Assembly: GCA_013115125.1 (NCBI GenBank)
Contig: JABANN010000038.1
Location: forward strand, 1 to 64,000
Direction: 5' to 3'
DNA length: 64,000 nt
Source: Perkinsus olseni
Lineage: Eukaryota; Perkinsozoa; Perkinsida
Of the stretch, positions 1-10,179 are shown in pieces (position 1 is the first letter of the stretch; each line of letters opens with the position of its first letter). Under the pieces are notes generated by a model, which saw only the letters and a program-made list of their open reading frames with translations, was not told the DNA's origin and made no database searches. The position numbers were made by a program, and so were the translations under genes.

Positions 1-540
1 CGCGGGTCCTTCCCCGCTCGGGCCGCTACATTTGTGAGGTACCCCGCATAGAGCGAGGCCTCCGTCCACCAAGTGGCCCAGATGGTCGAAACGCTCATGA
101 TGCAGGGGCTTGGAGTGTGAACAGTGAGTGGCTCTGCTCTGACCCGTGTAACCTTCATCATTGTCAGACCCAGCAACTACGCTGTGACCTCTGCCTGCTG
201 CCAACAAGCAGTAGGAAGCCACCACTGTTCGGTAGGGCACGAGAGCTGCTCGACTCCAATGAGAGTCACCCCATACCGTGTCTGTGTCTGGTGTCGAGTC
301 ATCTGTCTCTAGTATCCTACCTCCACATTCAGGGGGGAGAGCAGTGTTAAGGTTGCATCCTTCATTATTACAGCCATAAATCCATGGCTGGACGTATTGC
401 TAGCATCTTGCTGCTAGCAAGTTGCTAGCTCTAGCATTGAACTACCGCGACTCTCTTGTAATCTCTGGCACGCACGAGCCCATCTTGAGCGCTCATGGAC
501 CCTGCGACGCAGAGTCTGCGTGAAAGTTTCGCTCACGCCG
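1..540. other. no gene recognised
   Basis: Short ORFs only, none resembling a known family. A small cluster of TGCTAGC repeats and an AGCCAT/ATGGCT hairpin lie around 372-436. I see no clear exon. Confidence 0.4.
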
Positions 541-897
541 ATGCTCCTGCGTAGGATTGGTGCCAAATGCCGCCACCACACTAAGGATTCGTTTGCTGCA
601 TATCGTGTAGAAGGTCCTGACGAACTGCGTGATATGACGTTCTTTGTAACTCGTCACGAGAAGAAAGGTACCCTCTTCATGGTGGAGACTACACTTACGA
701 ATAATGCTGAGGTCATGGGGCTTTGCAGTTCTATCTATCGGGTGAATTTTGAGCCGCGCGAGCTTTCCGATGAGCTCCCCAACCAGCGATCGGAGACCCC
801 AGCGCCTCGCTCACACCACGGTGGTGTGAGCGGTGGTGTCAGACAACCGCGATCAGACAAGGTGGTGTCAACACCTCGTCTGATCGCGGTTGTCTGA
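541..897 (+). CDS. hypothetical protein ORF ending in a hairpin
   Basis: The open frame from the ATG at 541 gives about 118 residues. The first two thirds are compositionally ordinary (charged and hydrophobic residues mixed), but the last 30 residues are simply the translation of a strong DNA hairpin at 810-899. No family is recognised. An in-frame GTG extends it 21 nt upstream; whether other exons exist upstream is unclear. It may be a fragment of a repeated lineage-specific gene or not a gene at all. Weak call based only on frame length. Confidence 0.25.
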   Translation: MLLRRIGAKCRHHTKDSFAAYRVEGPDELRDMTFFVTRHEKKGTLFMVETTLTNNAEVMGLCSSIYRVNFEPRELSDELPNQRSETPAPRSHHGGVSGGVRQPRSDKVVSTPRLIAVV

Positions 898-899
898 CA
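810..899. repeat. compound inverted repeat (two nested hairpins)
   Basis: Two perfect inverted repeats lie back to back. The first has 10-nt arms (810-819 and 821-830) around one base. The second has 22-nt arms (837-858 and 878-899) with a 19-nt loop that itself contains AGGTG/CACCT. The block GGTGGTGT recurs three times. The arms match exactly over their full length, which indicates a recent or selected palindrome. Possibilities are a miniature transposon-like element, a transcription terminator or an RNA hairpin. Confidence 0.85.
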
Positions 900-1478
900 A
901 ACCTTGCCGAGCGCTGCTTCTGCTTGGCGGTGATCGAAGCACCGTGCTCCTACGAAACTGGGTTCCACATTTTGGATCCCACAACCACGAAGCCCGAGGA
1001 AAAAAGCTGAATGCCCCGAGACTCCGAAACGATTCTTCCCGCCAGCTCAATATACTGAATGTGTCATGTAAAGACTGATTACAAACGCGATACTTCTCAG
1101 GGAATGACTTCGATACCGACAGAAACTGTGTCTGGCTAAACTAATGGGACAAGAAGTCACCGACTTGCCAAGGGAGGATACGGGATCATCAGGAGCAGAG
1201 AGTTCGAGCACTAAGCGATGGTATGATAAACTGATGGAGTGAAACAGGGAAAATGTGAGTGAGAAATTGAGGGTCACGTCAACAATGGCACAACTTGATA
1301 GATGATACAAACGGTGAGAAAGAATGAGCTTCTGAACCGGAATAATTTGGAGTTTCAATGCCATTAAATCGAAAGACACTAATTGATGAAATGAGTAGTT
1401 GAAGTCTCGCAAGGCCATTCAAACGCCTCGCTAAGACGAGTAGGTGAGGCCTTCCCAAAGGAAGAGAACACTCGAACA
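900..1478. other. intergenic, no gene recognised
   Basis: Short unremarkable ORFs on both strands. It lies downstream of the BT1 gene on its strand and probably holds that gene's 3' UTR. Confidence 0.4.
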
Positions 1479-3227
1479 CTATGCGCTGATATTGCATCTG
1501 TCCGATTCAACGGATTCAGCAGCCTTGTCACCCCTGGTGGACTCAATATCGACTGTGTGCAGCCTCCTCCGTCGCAACCATCGATCTAGTGGAGAACCGG
1601 TGGTAGCAGACGTATCGTCTCCATCAGCCACGATACGCTCATTCATCCTAGCATTGGGTATCAACCATAGGAAGAACAGAGGCGTGATACCAATTCCTAT
1701 TAAAATTAGCGACAGAATCCATAGATTAGCAAAAGTCTGAGACTCGTCAACGCCGGGTAGACCTCGTGGGGTGACCCCTAATAATTGGCTGATGTATCCC
1801 GCAATGGGAGCAGTAGCGTTCTGGCTATAGTTGGATAGAGATGCCAACAGGGCGAACATAGTTGCCTCCATGTTCTTGGGACATAAGTGAGATAAGATAA
1901 GGAAACCCGGCATGAACTGTATCATAGACACGGCAGATACCAACGCGGTGCTCCCGACAGCGAAAACGTAATCCGGGATGCCGATCCGCACGTTGAGACG
2001 GGAGAAAATGATCGGATCGCCAAGCTGCATTATAACCAGCATCAAGGTCATCGTACAATAAACTGTACGATACTTCCACCCCTTCATAAATTTCCCAAAG
2101 GCGAAGATAGCAAGAACAGAGCAAAGCTGTCCGACAGTTCCCAAGACTGAGCCATAGAAAATGTCGGAAAAGTGAGGGCCCGCAGGATACTGCTGCTCGT
2201 CGTTGGTGAAGAAGTAGATCGAAGGACCACCAACCGAGATAATCGAACCCTGCGAGACAGCGTTGAACAAAATCAGCTTGCCTATCACAGGCTTCATGAC
2301 GGCGAAGGAAGAGCCAGTAAGAAGAATAACGGTTAGGATAGCAGTAACGAAGGAAACCGTATTCGACTGGGCCGCTAAGTTGACAACTGAGTAACCCACA
2401 GCGGTAACTCCAACCACAACCGAGAGAATCGCGACAGCTCTCTGATCGCTCCACAGATGCTCACGGTGAGCCTTGGCTTGTTCTTCCGTAGCGCGACTTT
2501 CCTCGAAAAAGTTTAGCCACGCGGGTACTATGACAATAGAGGATGTGAAAATCGTCGTCAACACCGCCCACTGCGCACCACCGAGTCCCCACACACCGTC
2601 GGCATAGTTGACCACAAACCCGACGAGCAGAGTGGCGAAGAGACCGAAGAGCTGATTTCCAGCCCAGACATAACTGACCAGAGCTGGTCCCGACTCGGGT
2701 ACGCTAGCGAGACGTCGAGAGTACACAGCCTCAGCGAACAGGTCGTAGCCCATCAGCTGAAGGTTAGCCAAGAACAGCCCAACCGCCGCAATCGGTGCAT
2801 TACTCTCCACCAGATTGAGCGATACCGCCAGGATGGTACCGCCGAGGCCGAGAATGCTCACAATCATCATATAAGGAAGCTTGTGATAACCAAATATGGG
2901 GAAGGAGTCCGAGATCACCCCTAACCATGGCTTCATCGCGAAAGGCATAAAGACGACCGAGTAATAGCGGTCCATGTCTGGCCCGGTCACATTCATAGCT
3001 CGGAAATAGAACCGCACACTAGAAGAGAGCATGATGTAGCTGAATCCCTTAGCCCAGTGGTTGGTGAAGTGCAGCATTAGGACGAGCTTCCAGCCATAGT
3101 CTTTAGAGAGAGTGAAGATCGACCCCACCATGGGGATCTTCTCTATGAAACTTCGCCGAGCTGTTGAAGCCCGGGAAGGAGAAGAGGAGGAAGACATACT
3201 CAGAGCAAAAGGAGAACTGCGACTCAT
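1479..3227 (-). CDS. BT1 family folate/biopterin-type transporter
   Basis: A single-exon membrane protein of about 582 residues starting at the ATG complementary to 3225-3227; the frame is open for eight more codons upstream only through a TTG. It matches the BT1 branch of the major facilitator superfamily: a short Ser-rich cytosolic start, then around a dozen hydrophobic segments. Family-typical stretches include YFRAMNVTGPDMDRYYSV and MKPWLGVISDSFPIFGYHK in the N-terminal half and FMPGFLILSHLCPKNMEATMFALL in part further on. The C-terminal 60 residues are polar. BT1 proteins move folates, pterins or related compounds across membranes and are multicopy in alveolates and kinetoplastids; the substrate here cannot be told from sequence. 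It is intronless, unlike nearly all its neighbours. Confidence 0.9.
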   Translation of the reverse strand: MSRSSPFALSMSSSSSPSRASTARRSFIEKIPMVGSIFTLSKDYGWKLVLMLHFTNHWAKGFSYIMLSSSVRFYFRAMNVTGPDMDRYYSVVFMPFAMKPWLGVISDSFPIFGYHKLPYMMIVSILGLGGTILAVSLNLVESNAPIAAVGLFLANLQLMGYDLFAEAVYSRRLASVPESGPALVSYVWAGNQLFGLFATLLVGFVVNYADGVWGLGGAQWAVLTTIFTSSIVIVPAWLNFFEESRATEEQAKAHREHLWSDQRAVAILSVVVGVTAVGYSVVNLAAQSNTVSFVTAILTVILLTGSSFAVMKPVIGKLILFNAVSQGSIISVGGPSIYFFTNDEQQYPAGPHFSDIFYGSVLGTVGQLCSVLAIFAFGKFMKGWKYRTVYCTMTLMLVIMQLGDPIIFSRLNVRIGIPDYVFAVGSTALVSAVSMIQFMPGFLILSHLCPKNMEATMFALLASLSNYSQNATAPIAGYISQLLGVTPRGLPGVDESQTFANLWILSLILIGIGITPLFFLWLIPNARMNERIVADGDDTSATTGSPLDRWLRRRRLHTVDIESTRGDKAAESVESDRCNISA

Positions 3228-4284
3228 ATCGACGGGAATAGTGTCAGCCAACTACAGATGAAGTTGGCCTAATGATGGGAGACGCCTGCTGCGAGCCTCC
3301 AGCGGCCACCTCACTGTGAGGTACGCTTCATTCTATGCTGTGTAGGGTTTACCTCACGCCAGAGAAGGGAGACCCACTGATGAGTAGCTCTAGCGTTCGC
3401 AATTCTGTCCCATTCCGAGTGTGATTGGGCGCAGGCCATGGATCACACGAAACGATGTCCCAGGAGTGGTTTGCCGTTGTGGTACGCAAGTTTCCTCAGC
3501 TGATGCCTCCCGCAGGCAGCCTTCGAGGTGGACAGCGCATTCTACTTGGCGGAATGCGATTGATTCTACACTACGTGTCGGGTGAAGGCAGCACTCTGTT
3601 ACTGGCCCAGTGCTTCAATCGTCAATCGACCATTCTCGCGCCACGTGGCATAGCGGCCTCATATCAGCGTGTCGCGTTGTTTTCATTACAGGCCGTATCC
3701 GAATTTGAGTGGTTTGCACAGTACAGCTATACGACCCAAGGGCGACTCAAACCACGCCAGACTATGTCTCCGAGTGGACGAGTACAGAGCAGTTCAGATC
3801 TTCTGCTGAAAAGGTGGCCGCTATCAATGAATCAATGTTACGATCAATGCTCACAATACCTCAATCGCGACTGGATATTATATCATGCTATCCTCCTGGC
3901 CATGCTCTGGTGAGGTTCATACCAGGTTGTTTCGTGATTATCGTAGCTCTGGTTTTTCCTTGGAAAACCAAAACTGCCCTGGCGAGTTGGTGTATCGCGG
4001 GAATCGCTGAGTGATTCACTATTAGTTTAATCTGGCCTCCATTTTTCGTGCAAGGCTAATGGTTCGATCTGATCTTCATTGGAATCGTCCGGGCGTTGAT
4101 TAGGGCGCGGATATGGCGTAGCCGGGCTGCGACCATTGACTTGTTTGAATGTGGGCAACTTCGCTTATTGTCGCAACGATATTCATTCTAACCTTTTCAA
4201 AACAGTGCTTCTCCCGCTTGGAAGGTCTGAACTCAGAGTAAAGTCGACGATACTGAAACTCGCAAATCAGAAACGATGGTAGCG
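3228..4284. other. intergenic, weak ORFs only
   Basis: Two overlapping plus-strand ORFs (3425-3913 and 3709-4014) have no recognisable domain and no convincing splice partners. It separates the 5' end of the BT1 gene from the 3' end of the helical-repeat gene, so it should hold the BT1 promoter. Confidence 0.35.
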
Positions 4285-7200
4285 TCACTGTGTGAGCATG
4301 AAACGTGCCTTAGCAGCCGGGGATAGGCGGCTAACCGCTTCAGGGTTAGCTTCGACACCAGTTGTCTTGAGCAATAAGCGAGCCTGAAATTCGGCGGCAT
4401 CACAGACTCGTGAATGTATGCAATGGTCTCACAACATCAAGAACCTCGTAGTCCTTGTCGCGCAACACAATATCCGACACCCGCACAACGGCGTTTGCGA
4501 ACATTACGGCCTGGCGAGTGTTGCACCTTGAGAGTAGAATGGAAGTGCTCATTACACGGCAGTTGCTCTTACTCGTCAAGTAACCTCGTGAAGGACGAGG
4601 CTACCGCGTGCCACCAGTCAGCATCACCGACGCGGAAGTGCCCCGCGCCGAACCTGAATGAGATGAGCTTGTACAATTACAACTGAAGCCGGCGTACGCT
4701 GCCAGGCTAGCCTCCTGCAATCCCAAAGTGGCATTCGAGGCGGCTCTGGAGATGAGTGGCAGGATGTGTTGGATAAGGTCGTCCGCATGAATGTGAGCTT
4801 TCGCCCATGAATAACTAGAAGCACGAAATCACATCGATCAACGTCCACTACTGGATTCCTACAGGATCATGGATGCTTCACGAGCAGTCAAAACTTCTTT
4901 CGCTCCCCGCTGGCGCTCCGCATGAATTAGCCGAAGAAGTACTGCTTCACCGAGCGCTGCGAACACCTACGCACACTTATGTGTTCCTGGCTCAATAACA
5001 GTAGAGTCACTTCCGGCTCGCGAATGTTGAGGATGGCCATCGCATGTGTACATGTCGCCAGTGCATGCATCCCGCCGTCAATTTCACCCTGCCGGGGCCG
5101 TCGAGCTGTTGCCAACGATAAAGCCTGAACAAGGGGCTGATAACCCAGATTAGATCTAGCACCTACATTGCGGTGTAGAGCTGGAAGAAGCGTTTGGTCA
5201 AGAAGCCTCGCCCGATGACGAGACATCAACCCGGCAGGGAGTCGACTGGCACTGGATAGAAGTACAGAAACGATCCGGAAAGGCGCCTGAACAGGCGAAA
5301 ACTCTTTTCAACCGAACATGAGAATTTTAATGAAGCTACGTGCTGAGCGATGTACGTATGTAACTCCTTCCCCTTCTCAGCGATGCCAGCGATCACGATT
5401 TCAAGCATATCCTCCACGGACTTCAGAGCTTCGACTGCTTCAGGGTGAGGCGCCAATTCACCGTGAATCCTCGTTGCTCCCGAGAGGATCTGAGTTTCAC
5501 GCAATGTGAAATTGTGCGACGCGTTACGGCGAGTATATCACGAGGGCTATCCCTTGCGGAGTGAGCGCTCGCAACAAGTCTGAATCTGACACACAACACC
5601 GTCATCCAAAGCTGATGCGATACTCGTCACTACCTGCCATTCTTCCGCAGAGCTTTGCCACCGCCTGCCACGCTTCTGGGCTAGACAACGAAATGTCTTT
5701 TGCCAAGCAATTGAACAGTATCGAGACGCCCTGGCTCGTTAATGAGTCCGCAATCTCAACCTGAGAAACCATGAGCACATGTTGCGCGAGGAGAGGATAA
5801 CGAACGAAGAAACGGTCGAGAAATCTAGCCAACTCGAGGCAGTGAAGTCATGAACAGTAGAGGAACACGCAACGGTATCGGATACCGGGTATCCTATGCA
5901 AGCCATGAATGCATGCTGCATAGTTCCGCAGAACCTCAGTTCATATCTGCCTCACTCGGCGAGCTCCTATAGCGACACAACGACAACCACGTCGAGGGAT
6001 GAACCGCTCACAACGCAGAGAAAAACTGTCTCCCCTCCTCGAGCCCACGCCTGGCACGGTCCGGCTTACGCATCGCTCCAAAACCGCTCTGTGGGCCGCT
6101 CCCAGCTCCGGCGTCACGGCATCCGTTCCGCAGACGGCCGGCGCTACCATCACTAGCTGCTGTGCATCCATCTCCGGCAGCAGATGGCAGAGACGAGCCG
6201 TGACAACCTAGCACCGACCTCGCCGGCTATCCGGTGGGGCAGTTGACCAGCCCACCGGGCACTCCGAAAGCTGAACGCCGAACTTGCTGATACCGTGCAC
6301 GACTAGAGCAATGTTCTGCGCATTGTAGTCTTCACATTTTAGCGGACCGCCTTCCAGATGCCGATTGAGCAGTTTCCGTATCTGCAGATCACCAGGTGCG
6401 GAAACATTCCCCTGAGGGGCTACGGAGAACTTACAAAGAGACCGCAGTGGCCTTCACTATCTCGACCTTCACCCACACGCCTCTGAAGGGCGTTGACAAC
6501 GAGCGCGACATCTCTCGGGACCATTCGAGAACACACTATAGCACCTCTTCCTGACATGGAGAGGCACCAAATAGCGGGAAATTTCAGAGCGAAATGGGGG
6601 TGGCTACTCGACCGGTATTCAGCTAACACTGAGAGTAGGCCCACGTAAGGAGATATCAATCATAGACTGAGTTGGCGGACGATCAGTCCAACACAGCCAT
6701 TCAACATGCCAACAAGTTGGGACGTCTCGTCACAGCCAGAGACTTTCGCAGCACCAAGTGGGAGCTGTAAATTCCAGGCCCTATTTCTACCCAGCAGCTT
6801 CCTCCACGTCACTTCATCATGCGGACCATTCCGACTGCATCTGTACATCATGAACGACAGTGTGGCTGAGGAAAGACTACGCTCGCGGCTGCAGAACACG
6901 GGAGTTCACCTACTGTGTGATGCAACCGGTATCCCCGCTAGGGTCTCATTCCCCACAGGCACGCCCGACTCGTGTACTGCTCGGGCCAATCCCTGGACGC
7001 TTTGACGTGGGATGAGAGAGTGGCGCATCCGAAAACACTGTCAAAGCAGTGACTTTCTCAGACCCGCATCGCAGCCCCATCGTTCACCCAATGTGTCATC
7101 GAATGGGATAGTTCATCCCAGTGTGATGCTCACTACAGGACGAGTACATCGGGCTGCGCGAGGCCTGATAATTCCATTTGTAGCAGTAAGGATCAGTCCC

Positions 7201-7440
7201 GAAGCGTACGCGTCTCCACCACTCCGGCGTCAGACCAGTGATGAGGTCAATAGTTCTCCGACGGCAACCGAACAGCTTGTTGCTTCGCAGTAGACCAAGT
7301 CGCAACTCACGAGCTTCCGCAAATGTCGGCGCCTTTCGATGTTCCGCTCGTCGTCGTCCACGATCTCACCGATACCCTTCCCCAGCTAGAGAATAGCAGA
7401 TGGCTGAGCCCCGCGTCAACCAAGAATATTCCATCATTCG
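4285..7440 (-). CDS. intron-rich helical-repeat protein, HPR/OPR-like, probable organellar RNA-binding
   Basis: Joining exons at GT-AG introns of about 44-61 nt gives a long protein with recurring degenerate helix motifs: YNAQNIALVVHGISKFGV (about 6310-6360), SQGVSILFNCLAKDI (about 5700), LTPQGIAL then ILSGATRIHGEL (about 5540-5460), LATCTHAMAILNI (about 5040), DDLIQHILPLISRAAS (about 4750) and TRQAVMFANAVVR (about 4490). This pattern resembles the heptatricopeptide or octotricopeptide arrays of apicomplexan and algal proteins, many with a RAP domain, that bind mitochondrial or plastid RNA. The last exon ends in RFMLTQ followed by TGA at 4285-4287. No RAP domain is seen. The 5' end is unresolved; an ATG near 7434 is one candidate. 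The helical-repeat class is likely; the organelle role is inferred from the family. Confidence 0.65.
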
Positions 7441-7767
7441 CATTTGACTGCAACTCAAGCTGAATGGTTTCACACAAGTAGTACTGGGACCTCTATCAAA
7501 CACTTATCTGCTTTCTCTGTCAAATGTAATCATCGTCTTATCTTATTCTAACTAATACCACAGAAATGCCAGTAGTCGGAGATAGGCAACAGAGGACCCT
7601 GCTCCACATTGTGGACCATACGACAATCAGATTTCAACACTTATCATCATCGGTAATTTTACTTGACGTTATTCAGCCTCCATCTCCCACAGGAAGGCCA
7701 CCAAAAACGGGCGATAACAGAGGCGGCCGCTTCAACGCTGGGCCTAACAGGCAAAGCATCCCTCTCA
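7441..7767. other. intergenic spacer, no gene recognised
   Basis: AT-richer than its surroundings, between the putative 5' end of the helical-repeat gene and the 3' end of the next gene on the same strand. It is the likely site of the 3' UTR and promoter. Confidence 0.4.
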
Positions 7768-9126
7768 TCACAGGTCATGGCTGATGACGAGAGGCGGTAC
7801 CTCCGTGGCAGTTTCCACGCTTGGCGGAGTCCATTTAATGTTGCCAAATGAAGCTGCCCCCGTCGCCCCAGCAAATGCCCCTTTTCCTCCTCGGCCTTTA
7901 TACCCGCCGTAATAGTAGCCGGTTGCGGAGTAGCCAGGTTTATGATATCCACCGGAATACCCACCAGCCCAGGACGGTGAAAACGAACCGGCGTAGTACC
8001 TGCACCGAATAATAAACTGCAGCGAATACTCCCAGTAGCGATGGTGGGATTCGAACTCGCGAACGTTCTATTACCCGGAGGCCATCGCTCCTTTTCCTTT
8101 CCCCTTCCCTTTCCCTTTGCCACCTTTACCGCCATACATTACTGACGTCGGAGAGTCGCTATATCGGACCTGATACACACTCGATTGCGCAAAGCGAAGA
8201 TCTAAGGATGCCCGCACAACAGGAAGTACCTTATCCGGACCCTTCTCAAAGTACCGCACACCTCCAGCTGCTTCCGCTGTAAGAGTGACCCAGCCGAGTG
8301 GTGCCGGGAAGCTCGGGTGAGATGGATGACGAATTTGTATGCGAATAATACCGCTCTGAAGTACCTGCCACAACCGCCATTAGTGCAGAGGCAAGAAGAG
8401 GCTTCTGAAGATAGTGGACGCTGACGACTTCACAAAAGAAGCGTCCGATTAGTCACTAGTGATGACTAGTCCCGCATCAAGTAGAGTCGACGATAGTATG
8501 ATGAGGCGACGATCTTCTTACTATCCGCTGGCCACATTGCTCAACGATCTCCCCGTTGGTGATAGATGCAACAGGAGCTGAATCCGGCTCGCACGTTGCA
8601 CGGACCAGGGCGTCCTCCCGAACAGCTCGCCACTTGTAGCCATCCTCGTTCCCTGATCGGCAATGCAATATCCTAACGAACCAATCACGCCGTGATTACT
8701 CTGTGGCGTTGTAACAGGCGGGACGGTGAACGAGGCCTGTCGAGGCTGTGGCTGAGTAGGCGGAGGCAGGGGTGGAGGGGGCGGCTGAGTCGTAGCCGTC
8801 GTAACCCCGTTTTGGACTTGAGCGACGTAGCTGCGATGAAGCGACGACTGCAGATCCACGAGGTGCCAGCAGAATTAGTACCCTCCGCCAGGCTGTTGTG
8901 TCACTGGTGGGAGTCCGCCAGTCCGCTGAGCACGAGAAGCTCGTCGAAGAGGGGGCTGGTAGGCAGCTGGCGGCGGTGACGACCGAACGAGCGGACCAAG
9001 AGCACCTTCCGCAGCGCTTTGGGTGGAAGAACGTCTGAGGGAATTACCACCGTCAAATCATGTCATTGAGTTGATTGCTGAGAGAGACTCATCATTGACT
9101 TCCTCAGAGTCAATGGCAGCGCTCAT
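7768..9126 (-). CDS. SH3b-like protein with Pro-rich N-terminus and Gly/Lys/Tyr-rich tail
   Basis: About six exons join with matching phase: introns at 8831-8881, 8653-8699, 8365-8521 and 8000-8074. Order in the protein: Ser/Pro-rich start, a run of prolines (PPPPPLPPPTQPQP), a region like bacterial-type SH3 folds (YKWRAVREDALVRATCEPDS ... ITNGEIVEQCGQRI, then PLGWVTLTAEAAGGVRYFE), a GKGKGKGKGKG tract, and a Tyr/Gly tail (AGGYSGGYHKPGYSATGYYY). The start ATG is at 9126; an in-frame TGA 22 codons later can be removed by a 53-nt intron with a weak GTCTCT donor, which is the least certain junction. Gly/Lys tracts like this occur in several nuclear or RNA-associated proteins here. Function unknown; SH3b is a judgement from pattern. 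Confidence 0.6.
8084..8140 (-). repeat. Gly-Lys coding repeat
   Basis: Tandem GGNAAR codons (GGG-AAA type) encode a KGKGKG tract in the SH3b-like gene. Similar tracts at 16553-16634 and 33426-33469 belong to unrelated genes. Confidence 0.8.
8365..8521 (-). repeat. long intron carrying two hairpins
   Basis: This 157-nt intron is about three times the local norm. It contains a GGACGC/GCGTCC stem (near 8416-8446) and a 25-nt near-perfect palindrome at 8447-8471 with one mismatch in its 9-nt arms. The coding phase is preserved across it. Confidence 0.6.
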
Positions 9127-9439
9127 GGCACGCCCACCTACTCGCCTGCTGGCGACTCCCCTAGAGATCTCCTCACAGTCGCAACCGCTCTCTGGTTGAG
9201 CTCCTTTCGCCCGACTAATCGCACAGGATGTCTACTTTCATTATGGGATCCCAGAGGAGTGAAGGCCCTGTTGGCATTCACTGCATCAGCTTGCTGCGCA
9301 ATAGCCCTCATTTCTCGTCGACTGAACAACAAAAAGCCGTCGCCAGGGAACGAACCCACGCGGAAGGCTTACGCTATCTTATTCGCTCCATCCGGACTAC
9401 ACGACTCATCTTCTGCTCCCCGTTTCTTCCCAGAGCCAG

Positions 9440-10179
9440 TTAGGAGTCCCCCTGCTCCACCAGTAGGCGATGCGCCGTTGCTGGCGGTTGCAGGACCCGA
9501 CGACCCTGCCGGCGGTTGACCAGTGGCTGCTCGCAGCGCCTTCGAAAAAAGGCCACCGCCTGAATCGAGCGCAGGTCATCCAATATTCCGTCCACCAAGA
9601 GAGGTGCCTCTACTGTTCTACAGAATGACAAAAACAGAATCTCCTTCATCCCTTCGGCGAGCCCTGGCGTATACAAAAACTCGAACACGCTGAGACCCAC
9701 CTCGGGGAGTAGCCTTCGTAGCCTTCCTTTCAGGATGAGCCAGCCCATGAGATTCACAGAACGTAATAAGCCACTCGACCTGCGACGAGACGTTTGTTGA
9801 GACCAGAGGACAGCGGAGACTCACAAAGCTCTCCGCATTCCCTTGCAAGAACTGCTCCATCTCACTAACCATCTCGCTCACTGTTGTCTGCGTTTGAAGC
9901 ACGCAGGCCGCGTACCTGCCGTCCAACATCTTAGTAAAAGTGAGGGTTCCCTTTCGTTTCGTACTCGGCCAGCGTTGCCCTGTGCTCCTTAGAAACCATC
10001 CCCTCTCCATAGTTCATCAGCTGTTCCATCACGGCTTCTTGCACCGTGGCCTCCTGATCCGGCGTTAGAGCTGACGACGAGGAGGATGACGGCGCGAGGT
10101 TGACGCCGCGTGACGGAGACGACGATGCCTTAGGAGGCGACCCTCTGGGGCTCTCGCTGGCCGCCGGTCGCATCGTCAT
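9440..10179 (-). CDS. hypothetical protein, Ser-rich N-terminus
   Basis: Exons start at the ATG complementary to 10177-10179 (MTMRPAASESPRG). After a Ser/Pro-rich leader come helical, charged stretches: TPDQEATVQEAVMEQLMNYG, TVSEMVSEMEQFLQGNAESF and TVEAPLLVDGILDDLRSIQ. Two phase-compatible introns are likely (around 9950-10000 and a 37-nt one near 9670-9705); a third near 9785-9830 is optional because the frame stays open. It ends at the TAG at 9440-9442. No known domain; possible coiled-coil content. The gene is real judging by consistent splice phase, but its function cannot be assigned. Confidence 0.5.

Noticed and set aside
6429-6434. A 23-nt intron in the helical-repeat gene
   Set aside because: A downstream CTGCAG acceptor gives a 53-nt intron that keeps the same frame and fits the local size range better.
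8038-8095. tRNA-like sequence on the minus strand (T-loop GTTCGAATC and complementary 7-nt ends AGCGATG/CATCGCT)
   Set aside because: The span is only about 53 nt, the T stem has two mismatches and there is no D or anticodon arm; it overlaps the end of a coding exon and an intron of the SH3b-like gene.
9050-9126. In-frame TGA after 22 codons of the SH3b-like gene, suggesting stop-codon reassignment or selenocysteine
   Set aside because: A 53-nt intron (GTCTCT donor, CCTCAG acceptor) removes it in phase, and TGA ends other well-supported genes here (HAD-like, BI-1).
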